Of a DNA stretch of 64,000 nt, positions 43,251 to 51,409 are shown piece after piece. A model generated the notes under the pieces. The model did no database searches. It was given only the letters and a program-made list of their open reading frames with translations, and had not been told where the DNA came from. Made by a program: the position numbers and the translations under genes. Where the stretch lies: the NCBI GenBank assembly GCA_016713425.1, contig JADJPE010000005.1, positions 2,604,001 through 2,668,000 on the forward strand, written 5' to 3'. How positions within the stretch are numbered: the first letter of the stretch is position 1; every line of letters begins with the position of its first letter. The DNA comes from Deltaproteobacteria bacterium. GTDB lineage: Bacteria > Myxococcota > Kuafuiibacteriia > Kuafuiibacteriales > Kuafuiibacteriaceae.

Positions 43251-43619
43251 TCATCGGTTCTCCGTCCTGAGCGCCCGCACACGCTCCAAGGCTGCGTTGG
43301 CATCAGACCGCTCGCTGTCTTCGTGCGACAGCGCCACCGCAAGTTCAGCGTCGACTTCGGCTCGCGACAGCATCGACGAAGCCTTCTCGCTCTCGCCGTC
43401 CTTGGCCAGCGCCCGAGCTGAGTCCAAGGCCTCCCGTGCAAGCTGCAAATGCAGCGCCGCGCGAGGCACATCGGCCGCCCCAACCTCCTCTGCCGCACGA
43501 ATCCCAGCGGTTGATTCCTCGGTGCGTAGCGGTGGACCGCTCGCGCATCCCGCAACCATCACCGCAGCCGCGGAGAATAGTGCAAAGGCCTCGCCTGGAA
43601 ATTTAGATAAGAGTGTCAT
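43251..43619 (-). CDS. DUF4398 lipoprotein
   Basis: Protein of 122 aa with lipobox MVAGC, then one DUF4398 unit (AALHLQLAREALDSARALAK, SMLSRAEVDAELAVALS). Partner of the OmpA protein downstream, the same pairing as at 34.6-34.9 kb. AAAGGA before the ATG. Confidence 0.88.
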   Translation of the reverse strand: MTLLSKFPGEAFALFSAAAVMVAGCASGPPLRTEESTAGIRAAEEVGAADVPRAALHLQLAREALDSARALAKDGESEKASSMLSRAEVDAELAVALSHEDSERSDANAALERVRALRTENR

Positions 43620-43635
43620 TGATTTTTCCTTTCGA

Positions 43636-43893
43636 TCATTTGGTTGCGTTACGCTTGCCCTGCTGCATCTTCCAGGCCATGCGCCGAACGGGCTTCTTCT
43701 CGGTTGGCCTTGGGCCGGCAACGACTGAAATGCCTTCCCTTTCCGCACCGGTCGCTTCGTCGAAGAACGCATCAAATTGATGGCGTGATTCATCAGTTTG
43801 AAAGAGGAAGCGCGCTCGAAACTTCCCCGGTTTGGGCCTCGTCGAAATGGATCGGTTCTTGCGAACGCACCGCACGGCCACAGCCACAAACAC
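43636..43893 (-). CDS. Small hypothetical protein with SRHQFDAFF motif
   Basis: Frame of up to 85 aa ending 16 nt before the DUF4398 lipoprotein. The stretch FLFQTDESRHQFDAFFDEAT is conserved with a noncoding-looking block at 10568-10604 (LLQSDRSRHQFDG), which supports real coding. The true start is uncertain. Confidence 0.45.
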   Translation of the reverse strand: MFVAVAVRCVRKNRSISTRPKPGKFRARFLFQTDESRHQFDAFFDEATGAEREGISVVAGPRPTEKKPVRRMAWKMQQGKRNATK

Positions 43894-43919
43894 TCCACAT
43901 CATTCGAAAGGCAGAAGTC

Positions 43920-44156
43920 ATGTCACAACACATATCAAGCGCAACAACGCCCCGACCATCAGCCGCATCCAGTCCTGATCCGGTGCTCCGACAAAGCGAA
44001 GCGTCGTCCTCCTCTATCGCCGAACGAGCCTACGCAAAGTTCATCGCCCGCGGCAGCATCAACGGGGCGGATCAGGAGGATTGGTTTGAGGCCCAAGAAG
44101 AGCTCCGCGCTGAACTCACACAGAAGAAGCATAGCCCTCACAAGAGTTCATCGTGA
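43920..44156 (+). CDS. DUF2934 protein
   Basis: Protein of 78 aa with the DUF2934 core IAERAYAKFIARGSINGADQEDWFEAQEELR. Members are short, of unknown function and common in stress and plasmid regions. AAAGG lies upstream. Its 3' end overlaps the convergent frame at 44138. Confidence 0.85.
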   Translation: MSQHISSATTPRPSAASSPDPVLRQSEASSSSIAERAYAKFIARGSINGADQEDWFEAQEELRAELTQKKHSPHKSSS

Positions 44157-44473
44157 GTTTCGACGCCGAGACCCAGTCGGGGCAGACCTCGTGTTGGAGC
44201 TTGCATGAACCCCAACCGCCAAGTCGCCACGGCTGAGGCCGGCGCACACCGGAGCGGGCGTCCGCTCGAGGCGGAACACGCCTTTCTTGTCGAAAGGCCA
44301 GCCCGCCGCCCATCTGCACGAAGCCTTCGCTCTTTTGCCTCCTCTTCCACGCGATAGACTTGCCGAATGTTCTCGCCGAAAATAGGCGAGGGCGGATTGC
44401 TGACTTCGTGCGCCTGCACAAAGGTGCGGACGTCGAACCGTGGATGCATGCACTGCCAGTTCAGGGGCATCAT
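44138..44473 (-). CDS. Hypothetical protein overlapping the pirin stop
   Basis: The ATG overlaps the pirin TGA (ATGATG), which favours translation. The first 60 residues (FDVRTFVQAHEVSNPPSPIFGEN) look protein-like, the rest less so. It collides with the DUF2934 gene, so its 3' part may be altered. No family recognised. Confidence 0.38.
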   Translation of the reverse strand: MMPLNWQCMHPRFDVRTFVQAHEVSNPPSPIFGENIRQVYRVEEEAKERRLRADGRRAGLSTRKACSASSGRPLRCAPASAVATWRLGFMQAPTRGLPRLGLGVETHDELL

Positions 44474-45204
44474 CCCGCCTGCTTGTCTGGGGGCTCCACC
44501 AACGACGCACCGAGGTCGACGAGCAGGATTTCAGTCTTGGCTAGAGCGGTGAGCGACACGGCGCGTTCCCTAGAAAACCCCGCACCATCTCCGGCGCCCA
44601 GGACCGCGGCACCGAGCGAGGCTTGTCCATCCACGACATGGATCCAGGCGTGCCGCTCATTCGAGAGGTCATGGATGATGTGTTGTCCTTCGGCGACGAT
44701 AGAAGAATAGAGGAACGCATCCTGGTGGATGCAGAGCGACCCCTTCCGAGCATCGGGCGAAGCCACGAGACAAAGAACCCCGCTACGCGCAGCGATACTA
44801 AAGCGCTTCTGCTCATGACCGGGCGTGAGGCCCTCGTCTGAAGGTCGCAGCCAAATCTGGAAAACGTGGGCCCACCCGGTCGGCGACGCGTTTGTCTCGC
44901 TGTACCGGATCCCACGTCCAACGGTCATGCGCTGAAATTCGCTCGCTTCAATGAGCCCGGAGCGTCCAGTGGCATCCTCGTATGCCAAGGTCCCTTCCCG
45001 GACGTAGGTCACGATCTCGGCATCCAGGTGCGGTTGGCGCGGGCAGGAGACGCGCGGTGGCAAGCGACCTTCTTTGAAGACCTCGAGAGCGCCGAAAGCA
45101 TGGGTCTCACTCGCATTCTGAGCCTCCGCGCCGAATGTGAACCAGGTCTCCTGCTTCGAACGTCGGTCGTGGTGACGTTCTTTGGCCTTTCGAAGCGTGA
45201 TCAT
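44470..45204 (-). CDS. Pirin-family protein
   Basis: Bicupin protein of 244 aa. PHLDAEIVTYVREGTLAYED, EFQRMTVGRGIRYSE and LRPSDEGLTPGHEQKRF are typical of pirins (YhaK/YhhW group). Some metal-binding positions differ (PHLDAEIV in place of PHPHxG), so quercetinase activity is uncertain. The ATG at 45204 has GAGG upstream. Confidence 0.88.
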   Translation of the reverse strand: MITLRKAKERHHDRRSKQETWFTFGAEAQNASETHAFGALEVFKEGRLPPRVSCPRQPHLDAEIVTYVREGTLAYEDATGRSGLIEASEFQRMTVGRGIRYSETNASPTGWAHVFQIWLRPSDEGLTPGHEQKRFSIAARSGVLCLVASPDARKGSLCIHQDAFLYSSIVAEGQHIIHDLSNERHAWIHVVDGQASLGAAVLGAGDGAGFSRERAVSLTALAKTEILLVDLGASLVEPPDKQAG

Positions 45205-45258
45205 CAGGTGCCTCGCGATGGCGCTTCGACGTGCTTGGCTATCATACACAAAATGGGC

Positions 45259-45275
45259 TGCATCTTGCGTGCCGG
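45259..45275 (-). promoter_or_regulatory. Sigma54-like site before pirin
   Basis: CCGGCACGCAAGATGCA on the minus strand, GG-N10-GC with GGCACG and TGCA matches, about 55 nt before the ATG. Confidence 0.4.
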
Positions 45276-45380
45276 TCTATCGCAGGTTGTCAGGGTCGCG
45301 TCACAAGGCCCCTGCTCAGCGTCGAGTCGACCAGAATGGTGGCACCTCCATCGAAATCGAGTCTCGCAACGCGACTCAGC

Positions 45381-47231
45381 TTAGATGGCAGAATGGGCGC
45401 GAGACGGAAGCACGCCATCAGTGGCGAGCGCCTGAAGCTCCATGCCCGTAAGCGTCTCCTTTTCGAGTAGCAGTCTGGCCCCTTGGCGCAATAGATCTGT
45501 CTTGACGCGCAGAGTCTCGGTGACCCGGGTGTGTTGCTCGTCGAGGATGCGCCGCACCTCGGAGTCGATTTCGCGCGCGGTCTCGGCGCCGTACTCGCCG
45601 GAAGACGACGAGCCGGGGCCCTCAAGATCCATCGGGCGCCGGTCGCGCTCGAAGCTGATCTGCCCGAGTTTGTCGCTCATGCCGTACGCCTTGACCATGC
45701 TTCGGGCAATGTCGGTGGCCTTGAGGAGGTCATCGCGAGCGCCGGTCGAGGTCTCTCGATAGATGAGCTCTTCGGCGACTCGGCCGCCCAGGAACACCGC
45801 AATCTTGTTCTCGAGCTCGCTTCGGGTCATCAGGAAGCGATCCTCGGTCGGAAGCTGGAGCGTGTATCCGAGGGCGGCGATGCCTCGGGGAATGATCGAG
45901 ATCTTCTGAATCGTATCGAAGCTTGGAATCGACATGGCCATGAGCGCGTGCCCTATCTCGTGATGGGCGACGCGGTCCTTTTCCATCGGGTTGAGGACTC
46001 GGTTCTTCTTCTCTAAGCCACCCACGATGCGCTCCACGGCCTCCTGAAGTTCAGGCAGTCCAACCATCTCCTTCTCGCGCCGAACGGTCAGCAACGCCGC
46101 TTCGTTGATGATGTTGGCCAAGTCGGCGCCGACGAATCCAACGGTCATGGCCGCGATGACTTCCAGGTCTGCGTCGGGGCCCAGCGTCACGCCGCGCGCG
46201 TGGACCTTGAGGATCTCCAATCGTCCGGCCTTGTAGGGCCGACCCACGACGACGTGGCGGTCGAACCGTCCCGCGCGCAAGAGGGCCGGGTCGAGGATTT
46301 CGGGGCGGTTTGTGGCGCCGATGAGAATCACGCCGTCGCGAGAATCGAAGCCATCCATCTCGACCAAGAGTTGATTCAGCGTCTGCTCCCGCTCTTCGTG
46401 GACGGCCGGTCCGATCCCGCGCGCCTTGCCGAGCGCATCCAGTTCATCGATGAAGATGATGCACGGGGCTTTGCTCTTGGCTTGGACAAACAAGTCGCGC
46501 ACCCGGGATGCACCGACACCCACAAAGAGCTCAACGAACTCAGAGCCGCTGATCGAAAAGAACGGGACGCCCGCCTCGCCCGCAACGGCCTTGGCGAGCA
46601 GCGTCTTGCCCGTTCCCGGTGGGCCGATGAGAAGGACGCCCTTGGGGATGTGTCCTCCGATCCTGGTGAATTTTTCGGGTGCCTGCAGGAACTCGATGAC
46701 CTCGACGAGCTCCTCCTTGACCTCCTCGACCCCCGCGACGTCATTGAAGCTGACCTCGATCTCCTTTTCCATGTAGATTCGGGCCTTGCTCCGGCCGATC
46801 GTCATGAACCCACTTTGGCGTTGACCCATGCGCTGTGATGCGAAGCGCAAGATCGCAAAGACGATGAGAATCGGCAGGATCCATGCGAACGCTTCTGCTA
46901 GGAACGTGCTCTCGGGGAGGCCGGTCACTTTCACGCCTTGCTTTTTCAGATCTCGAAACAGATCGTCGTCGTCGACCCGCAGCGTTTCGAATGCGCCGCT
47001 CTTTGCACCCTTTCGGGCGCGGGACGTCATCTGGCCGTGGATGAAGGTGCGAGAAACGGACACCGACTCCACCTCGCCAGCCAGGACCGCGGTCTTGAAG
47101 TCGCTGTAGGCAATGGTCGACGGATTCTGTCGGCTGGCGATGAGGCTTGGAATAAGGAAGAAGGCCCCGACGAGAGCCATCATGATCCAGGGTTTCGATG
47201 AAGCTTTCTTGATCAGTCTATTCAGATCCAT
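45381..47231 (-). CDS. ftsH: FtsH ATP-dependent zinc metalloprotease
   Basis: Membrane protease of 616 aa. Spans at about 17-31 and 113-130 flank a short periplasmic part. Walker A GPPGTGKT (203-210), Walker B IIFIDELDA, the second region of homology (ATNRPEILDPALLRAGRFDR) and the zinc site HHEIGH, where HEAGH is more usual. It degrades misfolded membrane proteins. It lies in an operon with a truncated hflK, a known FtsH modulator. Possibly a second, stress-dedicated FtsH. Confidence 0.95.
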   Translation of the reverse strand: MDLNRLIKKASSKPWIMMALVGAFFLIPSLIASRQNPSTIAYSDFKTAVLAGEVESVSVSRTFIHGQMTSRARKGAKSGAFETLRVDDDDLFRDLKKQGVKVTGLPESTFLAEAFAWILPILIVFAILRFASQRMGQRQSGFMTIGRSKARIYMEKEIEVSFNDVAGVEEVKEELVEVIEFLQAPEKFTRIGGHIPKGVLLIGPPGTGKTLLAKAVAGEAGVPFFSISGSEFVELFVGVGASRVRDLFVQAKSKAPCIIFIDELDALGKARGIGPAVHEEREQTLNQLLVEMDGFDSRDGVILIGATNRPEILDPALLRAGRFDRHVVVGRPYKAGRLEILKVHARGVTLGPDADLEVIAAMTVGFVGADLANIINEAALLTVRREKEMVGLPELQEAVERIVGGLEKKNRVLNPMEKDRVAHHEIGHALMAMSIPSFDTIQKISIIPRGIAALGYTLQLPTEDRFLMTRSELENKIAVFLGGRVAEELIYRETSTGARDDLLKATDIARSMVKAYGMSDKLGQISFERDRRPMDLEGPGSSSSGEYGAETAREIDSEVRRILDEQHTRVTETLRVKTDLLRQGARLLLEKETLTGMELQALATDGVLPSRAHSAI

Positions 47232-47260
47232 AGCGGATCATCTCCGTCCTGCCACCGCGC

Positions 47261-47830
47261 TCACCTGGTGCTGCCCCCAGGCACTTTATGGAGACGACGG
47301 CCAGGACCATCGAATCGATGCCGAGCCTCGGTGACGCCGGCCCCGGCGGTTCCCGGTGCCGACGCCACCAAGCCCAGATTCGGCGATGCGGTGCTCAAGA
47401 GCATGCGTACGTCGTCGGTTAAGAGGGGAGAGGAGAACCGTTCGAAGGTCAGGCGCCGGCCGAGGCCTTGGCGGGCTTGAGCGAAGTTTATCGCTCGATC
47501 TTGGTCGCTCTCTCCCGCCGCCTCGCTGGACCTTGGGCTGATCACGACCCAATAACTCAACTCTGGGTCGAGTTGGCCCACCATGATCGCGGCCGAACCC
47601 GGCCTGGGTTCTCCGGGTCGGTAAGCACGATTGAACGTGTAGTGACCTGCTGGAGTCCGAAATCCCCACGCCGGCTGGGCCTGGTAGCCGGGCGGCAAAA
47701 ATCGACGCTCGGGTCGCGCCGGTTCGACCTCGGCGCTCGCCGAATCACGAGCGGCGTCAGCGACTCGCCCGTCATCCAGCGCCCAACGATCCATGGCCTC
47801 GGTCCATCCCAATTCTCGTCTGTCCGCCAT
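47261..47830 (-). CDS. Unknown 189-aa protein between hflK and ftsH
   Basis: ATG at 47830 with a strong GGAGG site. Starts MADRRELGWTEAMDRWALDD and has a proline-rich part (RRFLPPGYQAQPAWGFRTPA) followed by SYWVVISPRSSE. No span, no recognised domain. The frame stays open upstream into the 8-bp repeat, and losing one repeat unit would fuse it to HflK. Confidence 0.65.
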   Translation of the reverse strand: MADRRELGWTEAMDRWALDDGRVADAARDSASAEVEPARPERRFLPPGYQAQPAWGFRTPAGHYTFNRAYRPGEPRPGSAAIMVGQLDPELSYWVVISPRSSEAAGESDQDRAINFAQARQGLGRRLTFERFSSPLLTDDVRMLLSTASPNLGLVASAPGTAGAGVTEARHRFDGPGRRLHKVPGGSTR

Positions 47831-48858
47831 AACCACCTCCGAGGTTGCACGTTCGGGTCCATCTCGTTCCTGCTCCGATTCGACGCTCCGACCATCCGAC
47901 CATCCGACCATCCGACCATCAAAACGATGGGAGGCTCTCTTATCGGCTGGAGAATGCCTCCGTACTCCGCCAGCAAGGCGTTGAATCGGGCGACATCGCC
48001 TTCTGCTTCATTGACCCGCTTGAGCCGGTAGCCGTCGGCCTCGCGAACGCGTTGGTCCTTTTCTCCTTCCGCCAGCGGGATGACCTTGTTGTAGTCGCGT
48101 CGAGCCTCGTTGATGAGCTTCTCCTTCTCCTGCTGAGCTTGGTTGACTTCGTTGAACGACGCCTGCACAGGCTCGGGCGGGTTGATGTTTTTCAGTTGGA
48201 CCTGATCGATGCTGATCCCCATTGCATACTTGGTCGAAAGAGCCTGCATCTTGGTTAAGGCTTCCGACTCGATTTCCTGGCGGCCAATGGTGATGACCTC
48301 GTCGACGGTGCGATCGCCGACGACCTCCCGCATGACCGACTCCGAAACATAACGAAGTGTCTCGCTCGGTTCGCGGACTTCGAAGAGAAACTTGACGGGG
48401 TCGGAGATTCGGTACTGAACGACCCACTCGACCAGGGCCGCGTTCAAGTCACCCGTCACCATCTGGGTCTGCCGCTTCGCGTCCTGTGGTCGCGGGCTTT
48501 GGTGCTGATCGATAGCGCCGGGCGTGATGAAGCCGAATTCTTGCTTCAGTTGCCGTTTGACCGGGACGATGGTTGCCGCATCGATGCCCATGGGCAGCTT
48601 GAAGTGGAGCCCCGGCGGGACGTTCTCGAGATACTCTCCGAAACGCTGGACGACCGCGACCGAATCGCTCGGCACGGTGTACCAAGATGTCCACGCGCCG
48701 GTCGCTGCGAGGATGACGACGAGAACAAGCGCCCCCGCGTTCAGGCCGTTCGACGTGAGCTTCTGCCAGCGCGCCTTGGTCTCGCGGGTCAGCGCTCCGA
48801 AGTCGAAGTGGGCGCCTGAGTGATCTCTGCGCCCTCCGTTGCCTGTGCTTTGTTCCAT
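47557..48858 (-). CDS. hflK: HflK-like SPFH protein, C-terminus lost at a repeat tract
   Basis: Residues 1-300 are HflK: one span (NAGALVLVVILAATGAW), VPSDSVAVVQRFGEYLENVPPGLHFKLP, QMVTGDLNAALVEWVVQYRI and the charged helix EKEKLINEARRDYNKVIPLA. After NALLAEYGGILQ (about 47946) the normal last 50 residues are missing; the frame reads through an 8-bp repeat into 130 residues of out-of-frame sequence that overlaps the next gene. No hflC is present. HflK normally forms membrane cages around FtsH. Confidence 0.88.
   Translation of the reverse strand: MEQSTGNGGRRDHSGAHFDFGALTRETKARWQKLTSNGLNAGALVLVVILAATGAWTSWYTVPSDSVAVVQRFGEYLENVPPGLHFKLPMGIDAATIVPVKRQLKQEFGFITPGAIDQHQSPRPQDAKRQTQMVTGDLNAALVEWVVQYRISDPVKFLFEVREPSETLRYVSESVMREVVGDRTVDEVITIGRQEIESEALTKMQALSTKYAMGISIDQVQLKNINPPEPVQASFNEVNQAQQEKEKLINEARRDYNKVIPLAEGEKDQRVREADGYRLKRVNEAEGDVARFNALLAEYGGILQPIREPPIVLMVGWSDGRMVGASNRSRNEMDPNVQPRRWLWRTDENWDGPRPWIVGRWMTGESLTPLVIRRAPRSNRRDPSVDFCRPATRPSRRGDFGLQQVTTRSIVLTDPENPGRVRPRSWWANSTQS
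47889..47920 (-). repeat. 8-bp tandem repeat at the hflK 3' end
   Basis: Four perfect copies of CGACCATC (GATGGTCG on the coding strand) with a degenerate fifth. Because 8 is not a multiple of 3, gain or loss of a unit changes the frame. Confidence 0.95.
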
Positions 48859-48928
48859 TGGATTGCCTCACTGTGCCGACTGTCTGGATCGACCCGCCTA
48901 CGCTCAGTAGGAGAGTGGATCGCGATGC

Positions 48929-50536
48929 TCAGTTTTCGATCGATACGTCAATGCGTCGATTCATTGCACGGCCTGCGGACGTGTCGTTGCTCGCGATCGG
49001 TGCGTTTTCGCCGCGGCCTTCAGATGTGATCTGATTCGACGGGATTTTGCCTACGGTCGTGAGAAACTTCGCGACGCTCGTGGCGCGGGCGCGGGAGAGT
49101 GCGAGGTTCGTTTCTTCGGCTCCGGTCGAATCCGAATGGCCGGAAACCGTGACTCGCCCTTTCGGAAATATGTTGAGCGACAGAATCACCTTGTTGAGCA
49201 AGGCGAAGTTGTTCGAATCAATCTCGGCCTTTCCAGGGCGAAACCCAAAACCCTTCAGACGGATGAGCACGTTGGGCCCTTGGCGGAAGACGTCGGCCTC
49301 GTCCGCCGAGAACATGACGCGCACATTCTCATAGCGGGCTTGACCTTCGCTCTCTCGCCGCGCCGCCGCATCGCGTTCCGTTGTCTCGCGAGACAGTCTG
49401 CCTTGGAGTTCGGTGACCTGTTGGGACGCCTGAAGCTTTGCCTGTTGGATCTGGGCTTGATTTCCGCTGCGAAGCGCCGCGAGTTGTTTCTCGTGACTCG
49501 CCAGGATTCCTTCCAATTCTAGGCGGCGTGCATTGGCCAGTTCTTCCAGCTTTGCATTGAGGCTCTGGATGCGCTCTTGGCCCAGTCGGTGGGCTTCGCG
49601 GAGGTCTTGGGTCGATTGAACGAGTGATGCGACGTCGTCTTTCAGCGTAGCCACCACCTCCGCATTCGAGCGATCGAAAGGAAGCGTTCCTGAAGTGAGA
49701 GGTTGGCGCACCTGCTGAAGCTGCGCTTGATACCAAAGGAGGATGTCTTCCGGAGCAAAGTCTTGCTGCTCGAACCATTTGCCTACGGCCGTGATTTCCG
49801 CAGCGCGCCGCGCAAACCAAATGGCTGACCTTGCATGGGCGTTGCTCTTGTCGAGATGGCTGCGATCTGCGTCCAGCACGGCCGTGGCCAATTGCAGCTT
49901 CTGCTTGGCCGCGATGAGCGTTTTGGGCGCGTAGTCGTTCGCGTGGACGCTCTCTGCCTTCTTGATCGCGTCGGCGGCGGCGGCCACCAGTCCCTTCTTG
50001 ATCGCGCGGAGCTCCAAGGCCGCGTAGGTCTGAATGAGCGCGGGGCGCAGCGCCACGGCATGGTCAAATCGGTTCCGCTCGAGAAGTCGCGCGGCGTCGG
50101 CGAAGTCAGCGTCGGCCTTTGCGAAGTCCACCTCGAAGAGGCCGGACGCCCCTTGCTCATCGGCGCGATCACGCGTGGCCATGACCTCTTCCATGACGCG
50201 GCCGTTGGTGTCGACCGCCTGGCGCAACACGTCGAGCTCTTCGAGGCCAGCCTGGGTCGCTTGGTTGGCTTTGTCCTTTTCTGCGTTCTGGGCATAATGG
50301 ACCGCGTCGTCCAAGAGAGCCTCGGTCTTTCGGTACTGCTCAGGGGCCAGGAGGGACGAGTTTCGTGCCTGGGCATCGAGCAGGCCGGCGTTGAGCTCGT
50401 GGGCACCATCGTACTGCCTAAAGACGTCGTCTCGCGTGAGAGAGCTTGTCGAGGCACACCCGGCACCTATGGCGGCGATCAGGACCGCGGCGAACGCGGT
50501 TCTGCTGTTTCCTTGTTTGTGAGTTGTCGTTGTCAT
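48929..50536 (-). CDS. OmpA-family lipoprotein with long coiled coil
   Basis: Protein of 535 aa, lipobox IGAGCAS. DUF4398-like helices (RNSSLLAPEQYRKTEALLDD, SHLDKSNAHARSAIWFARRA) are followed by a coiled coil (about 290-400) and an OmpA domain (KGFGFRPGKAEIDSNNFALL, VSGHSDSTGAEETNLALSRA, NRRIDVSIEN). Third such protein in the window. GGAG lies about 11 nt before the ATG. Confidence 0.92.
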   Translation of the reverse strand: MTTTTHKQGNSRTAFAAVLIAAIGAGCASTSSLTRDDVFRQYDGAHELNAGLLDAQARNSSLLAPEQYRKTEALLDDAVHYAQNAEKDKANQATQAGLEELDVLRQAVDTNGRVMEEVMATRDRADEQGASGLFEVDFAKADADFADAARLLERNRFDHAVALRPALIQTYAALELRAIKKGLVAAAADAIKKAESVHANDYAPKTLIAAKQKLQLATAVLDADRSHLDKSNAHARSAIWFARRAAEITAVGKWFEQQDFAPEDILLWYQAQLQQVRQPLTSGTLPFDRSNAEVVATLKDDVASLVQSTQDLREAHRLGQERIQSLNAKLEELANARRLELEGILASHEKQLAALRSGNQAQIQQAKLQASQQVTELQGRLSRETTERDAAARRESEGQARYENVRVMFSADEADVFRQGPNVLIRLKGFGFRPGKAEIDSNNFALLNKVILSLNIFPKGRVTVSGHSDSTGAEETNLALSRARATSVAKFLTTVGKIPSNQITSEGRGENAPIASNDTSAGRAMNRRIDVSIEN

Positions 50537-50629
50537 CTCTTTGTTGCTCCTCGACGGAGGGCTCTCTCGGAGCCGCCCGGACGTGATGCGGCGTGCAAGG
50601 ACGGAACCCGGGAATTCAGTGCGCAGGCC

Positions 50630-50695
50630 GCAGCTCATGCCGCAGGCTCATGCCGCAGGCTCATGCCGCAGGCTCATGCCGCAGCTCATGCCGCC
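50630..50695. repeat. 14-bp tandem repeat after the Msc-like gene
   Basis: Three to four copies of ATGCCGCAGGCTC-type units, between the channel gene and ompA. The Msc-like gene ends inside the tract. Confidence 0.9.
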
Positions 50696-51405
50696 TGCTC
50701 GGGTCTGGCTCTCGCGGGCCGTGGTGGGTTCGAACGCGCCTTGAGCCGGTCTCGGAGGTCTTCGAGTGCCTTCGATGCGGCTTCTCTTCCGCCGAGGCCG
50801 AAGGCTAATGCGGCGGCAATCGCGACGGCACCAAAAGTGATCCCGAACGCGAGCTCGATGATCGCGTCCGCTATGCCCATCTGTCGCAAAGCCATGGCGC
50901 CAGCGAGAATCAGGACCGCGCTGCGCGTCATGGTGGACAGCGATGCACCATTTGCGAGGCCGCTCTGTTTGACGGCGCGCGCGCCCAAGTTCGCGAGAAA
51001 CACGCCGACGCCGAAGATGGCGAGACCGAGCAAGAGGTGCCCGCCCAGAAACACGAACTCGCTGCCGAAGTCCGCCACGTCGTCGAACCCGATCATTTGA
51101 GCGGCTTCGATGAAGGCGAACAGAAGGACGGACACGAGCACAAGGCCGCCCACGAGGCCCGACGGAGTCCGCTTTCCGAGGCGGACCTTTGCAAGGCCGA
51201 TTCGGGCGAGGATGTCGTCGAACCCCGCGCCTTGAAGCAATTGGGTGACCACGCCGGACAGAAGGCGCGCGGCGAAGTACGCGAGGGCGATCAATAGGGT
51301 GGCACCGAAGAGCGCAGGCAGCGCGGAAAGGAAGCTCAGGAGGACCAGGCTTGCGGGCGCAGTGATGGCCTCGAGCTGCAGAGCATTTAGGGTCGCGACA
51401 GACAC
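50686..51405 (-). CDS. Mechanosensitive-channel-like membrane protein
   Basis: Protein of 239 aa with about five spans and the conserved TM-helix repeats (ALFGATLLIALAYFAARLLS, VVTQLLQGAGFDDILARIGL, and GITFGAVAIAAALAFGLGGR) of small-conductance channel relatives. No MscS beta domain follows. The start (GTG 51405) lies at the break point of the intron reverse transcriptase, so the native start may be lost. Confidence 0.8.
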   Translation of the reverse strand: MSVATLNALQLEAITAPASLVLLSFLSALPALFGATLLIALAYFAARLLSGVVTQLLQGAGFDDILARIGLAKVRLGKRTPSGLVGGLVLVSVLLFAFIEAAQMIGFDDVADFGSEFVFLGGHLLLGLAIFGVGVFLANLGARAVKQSGLANGASLSTMTRSAVLILAGAMALRQMGIADAIIELAFGITFGAVAIAAALAFGLGGREAASKALEDLRDRLKARSNPPRPARARPEQAA

Positions 51406-51409
51406 CGGG

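Noticed and set aside
48929..50536. Flagellar MotB
   Set aside because: The OmpA domain and coiled coil fit, but the protein has a lipobox rather than an N-terminal membrane span with a proton-binding aspartate.
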